From the NCBI GenBank assembly GCA_005773755.1, contig SXHE01000042.1, forward strand, positions 1-6,452: a stretch of 6,452 nt of DNA, in the 5' to 3' direction. The stretch's first letter is position 1. Every line of letters starts with the position of its first letter. Positions 5,285 to 6,452 of the stretch are shown piece by piece. The stretch is from Planctomycetia bacterium (GTDB taxonomy: Bacteria; Planctomycetota; Planctomycetia; Gemmatales; Gemmataceae). The position numbers and the translations under genes are program-made. The notes beneath the pieces were generated by a model. It was not told the origin of the DNA. It did no database searches and was given only the letters and a program-made list of their open reading frames with translations.

Positions 5285-5360
5285 GCCGGCCGCGCGGGGG
5301 GCACCTCGACCCGGGCAGCGGCAGTGGAGTGCGGCGAGCTGCGCCCCCCCGCGCACCGGC
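5285..5360 (-). terminator. large GC-rich stem-loop downstream of the truncated WD40 gene
   Basis: GCCGG (5285-5289) pairs with CCGGC (5356-5360), and GCGCGGGGGG (5292-5301) pairs with CCCCCCGCGC (5345-5354), with a CC/A internal mismatch between. CTCG (5306-5309) and CGAG (5335-5338) can extend the inner stem. It begins 47 nt after the stop of the upstream gene. There is no T-run, so it may act as a non-canonical terminator or 3' stabiliser. Confidence 0.4.
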
Positions 5361-5406
5361 CCCGCGCGACCGCGGACGTCTACGGCTTGTGCATCGGGCG
5401 CGCGTT

Positions 5407-6452
5407 CTAGCGCGGACCGGCCCAGGTGAACACGCGCTTGTCGCGCCCGGCGGAGAGAATCTGTCGGCCGTGCGCGCCGAACGCGACCGCCCACACGGGT
5501 TCCGTGTGCCCCTTGAACGCGACCAGTTCCGCACCGGTCTTCACGTCCCACACGCGAACCGTACCGTCGTCCCCGCCCGCCGCGACGCGCGCCCCGTCCG
5601 GGCTGAATGCGAGACTGACCGGAGGCGTGACGTGGCCGTACAGCGTCGGCCCCGCGGCACTCGCGGTGACGTTCCAGAGCCGAACCGGACCGTCGAGACC
5701 GGCGACCGCGACGGTCGCGCCGTCCGGCGAGTACGCGGTCGCCTTCGTCGCGCCTCCCGGCAGTTTGATCGGCTTGCCCAGAAGTGTCGCCGTCGGCACG
5801 TCCCAGACGCGGGCGAACGTCTCCCACGCCGAACCGGAAACGGCACGTGTCCCGTCGGGGCTGAGCGCGATGCCACTGAGCCAGACGTTCTCCTCGGTCT
5901 GGAACGCGGGCAGGTCGGAGCCGTCGCGCGGGTCGAAGACCACGGCCGTTCCCTCCCGCCCGGTCGCGACGGCGCGCGTGCCGTCACGGTTCACCGAGAT
6001 GACGTTCGTCCACGTTAGCCCGGCGCGAACGGTATAGTCCGCTCGGGTGCGGTCCGCGTTCCAACCCAGGATCTCGCTCTTGCCGCTCTCGTCGTTTCCG
6101 CCGGTGAGCACGCGCCCGTCCGGGCACACGGCCAGCCCGAACCCGCGCGCGGGGTGTGCGCGCCACGTCTTGCGCGGAGCGCCCGGCGCGTCGGTGTGCC
6201 ACTCGTAGGCCCAGCCGTCTTCGGCCAGCACCACGAACGTGCGGCCGTCCGGCAGGTACGCGGCCCCGACCGCGGGCGCGCTCAACCCGGTGAAGGTGCC
6301 GAGCGGTTGAAGCGGGTCGGGCGGCGACGCGGGCGGCTCTGCGCCCGCGGTCGGTGAGCGCTCCGTGCCGACGAACGGCGCGACCGCGAGTGCGACCCCG
6401 GCCAGCGCGACCAGCGCCGCGAGGGCCTGCCACACGCGCTCGCGGCGCGTCG
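5407..6452 (-). CDS. membrane-anchored WD40 propeller protein, N-terminus outside the window
   Basis: The frame ends with TAG at 5409..5407 and is open to the right edge. A GTG at 6435 could be a start, but basic residues (RRER) lie before it in frame and a hydrophobic segment of about 20 residues (WQALAALVALAGVALAVAPF) follows, which looks like an internal membrane span after a cytoplasmic part. Then comes a Pro/Ala-rich linker and exactly seven WD40-like repeats. Counting from the GTG, they lie at about residues 57-80, 99-126, 145-168, 188-212, 233-255, 274-297 and 316-338, ending in RVWD, RLWN and similar. That is one complete seven-bladed propeller. Planctomycetes often have serine/threonine kinases or sigma-factor-like proteins with this C-terminal layout, so the missing part may be such a domain; this is inference. 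Alternatively it is a simple membrane-anchored WD40 protein starting near the edge. It lies upstream of miaB on the same strand but is separated by a promoter candidate. Confidence 0.85.
   Translation of the reverse strand, partial: TRRERVWQALAALVALAGVALAVAPFVGTERSPTAGAEPPASPPDPLQPLGTFTGLSAPAVGAAYLPDGRTFVVLAEDGWAYEWHTDAPGAPRKTWRAHPARGFGLAVCPDGRVLTGGNDESGKSEILGWNADRTRADYTVRAGLTWTNVISVNRDGTRAVATGREGTAVVFDPRDGSDLPAFQTEENVWLSGIALSPDGTRAVSGSAWETFARVWDVPTATLLGKPIKLPGGATKATAYSPDGATVAVAGLDGPVRLWNVTASAAGPTLYGHVTPPVSLAFSPDGARVAAGGDDGTVRVWDVKTGAELVAFKGHTEPVWAVAFGAHGRQILSAGRDKRVFTWAGPR

Larger units (their letters stand above)
4969..5406. other. intergenic region between the truncated WD40 gene and miaB
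   Basis: No convincing gene is present in these 438 bases. Open frames here are Arg/Ala-rich shadows without ribosome sites, and I found no tRNA-like cloverleaf. It contains a purine tract with GGAGG (minus strand 4982..4978, 9 nt before the alternative miaB ATG at 4968), a small perfect palindrome GGTCA-GGGG-TGACC (5096-5109), repeat copy 2 (5162-5200), an AT-rich patch with a promoter candidate (5210-5237) and a large GC stem-loop (5285-5360). Confidence 0.6.

Noticed and set aside
4998..5429. Plus-strand 143-codon frame in the intergenic region
   Set aside because: It has no ribosome site, shows low-complexity composition toward its end, crosses the large hairpin and overlaps the end of the WD40 gene.
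1..6452. CRISPR array, tRNA or rRNA genes
   Set aside because: No regularly spaced direct repeats, no cloverleaf with a T-arm motif, and no rRNA-like conserved sequence were seen. The repeated PSDG-type codon runs are WD40 repeats.
1..6452. Insertion sequence or prophage
   Set aside because: No transposase, integrase or terminal inverted repeats with target duplication were seen. The only mobile-looking items are the short palindromic repeats.

Overview
The window is GC-rich and dominated by WD40-repeat proteins, with many short GC-rich inverted repeats between and inside genes. This combination suggests a planctomycete of the Gemmata/Gemmataceae type. That assignment is inferred from style and from recalled family resemblance; there is no rRNA or other marker gene here.

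Left part (1-1403) looks accessory, with visibly less GC-biased third codon positions than the rest. On the minus strand a 129-residue protein resembling the Tse2 family of ADP-ribosyltransferase-like toxins (start 803) is followed by a small acidic protein. The two are joined by a 4-base GTGA overlap and a strong Shine-Dalgarno (SD) site, so they look like a toxin and immunity/antitoxin pair. A third minus-strand frame may begin at 67 and run off the left edge. Divergent from this unit, on the plus strand, is an unrecognised 112-residue gene (1017-1355). Its SD lies in the loop of a small hairpin, and an inverted repeat sits further upstream. A possible bidirectional terminator separates it from the next gene, which is convergent.

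Centre (1404-4968) is a two-gene minus-strand operon: miaB (tRNA methylthiotransferase, start about 4881) followed after 10 nt by a 654-residue exported protein with about fourteen WD40-like repeats, probably two seven-bladed propellers. The SD of the second gene overlaps the miaB stop codon. The miaB TRAM domain carries an in-frame insertion containing a palindromic repeat. A related copy lies in the upstream intergenic region, and the miaB C-terminus has a short tail encoded by another repeat-like sequence.

Right part: 4969-5406 is intergenic. It holds a promoter candidate for miaB, the second repeat copy and a large GC-rich stem-loop. From 5407 to the right edge is the C-terminal part of a minus-strand protein with a membrane-spanning segment followed by one complete seven-bladed WD40 propeller. 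Its N-terminal (probably cytoplasmic) portion lies outside the window.

The most interesting items are the Tse2-like toxin pair and the repeat-driven insertion in a core tRNA-modification enzyme. No large novel multi-gene system is visible.
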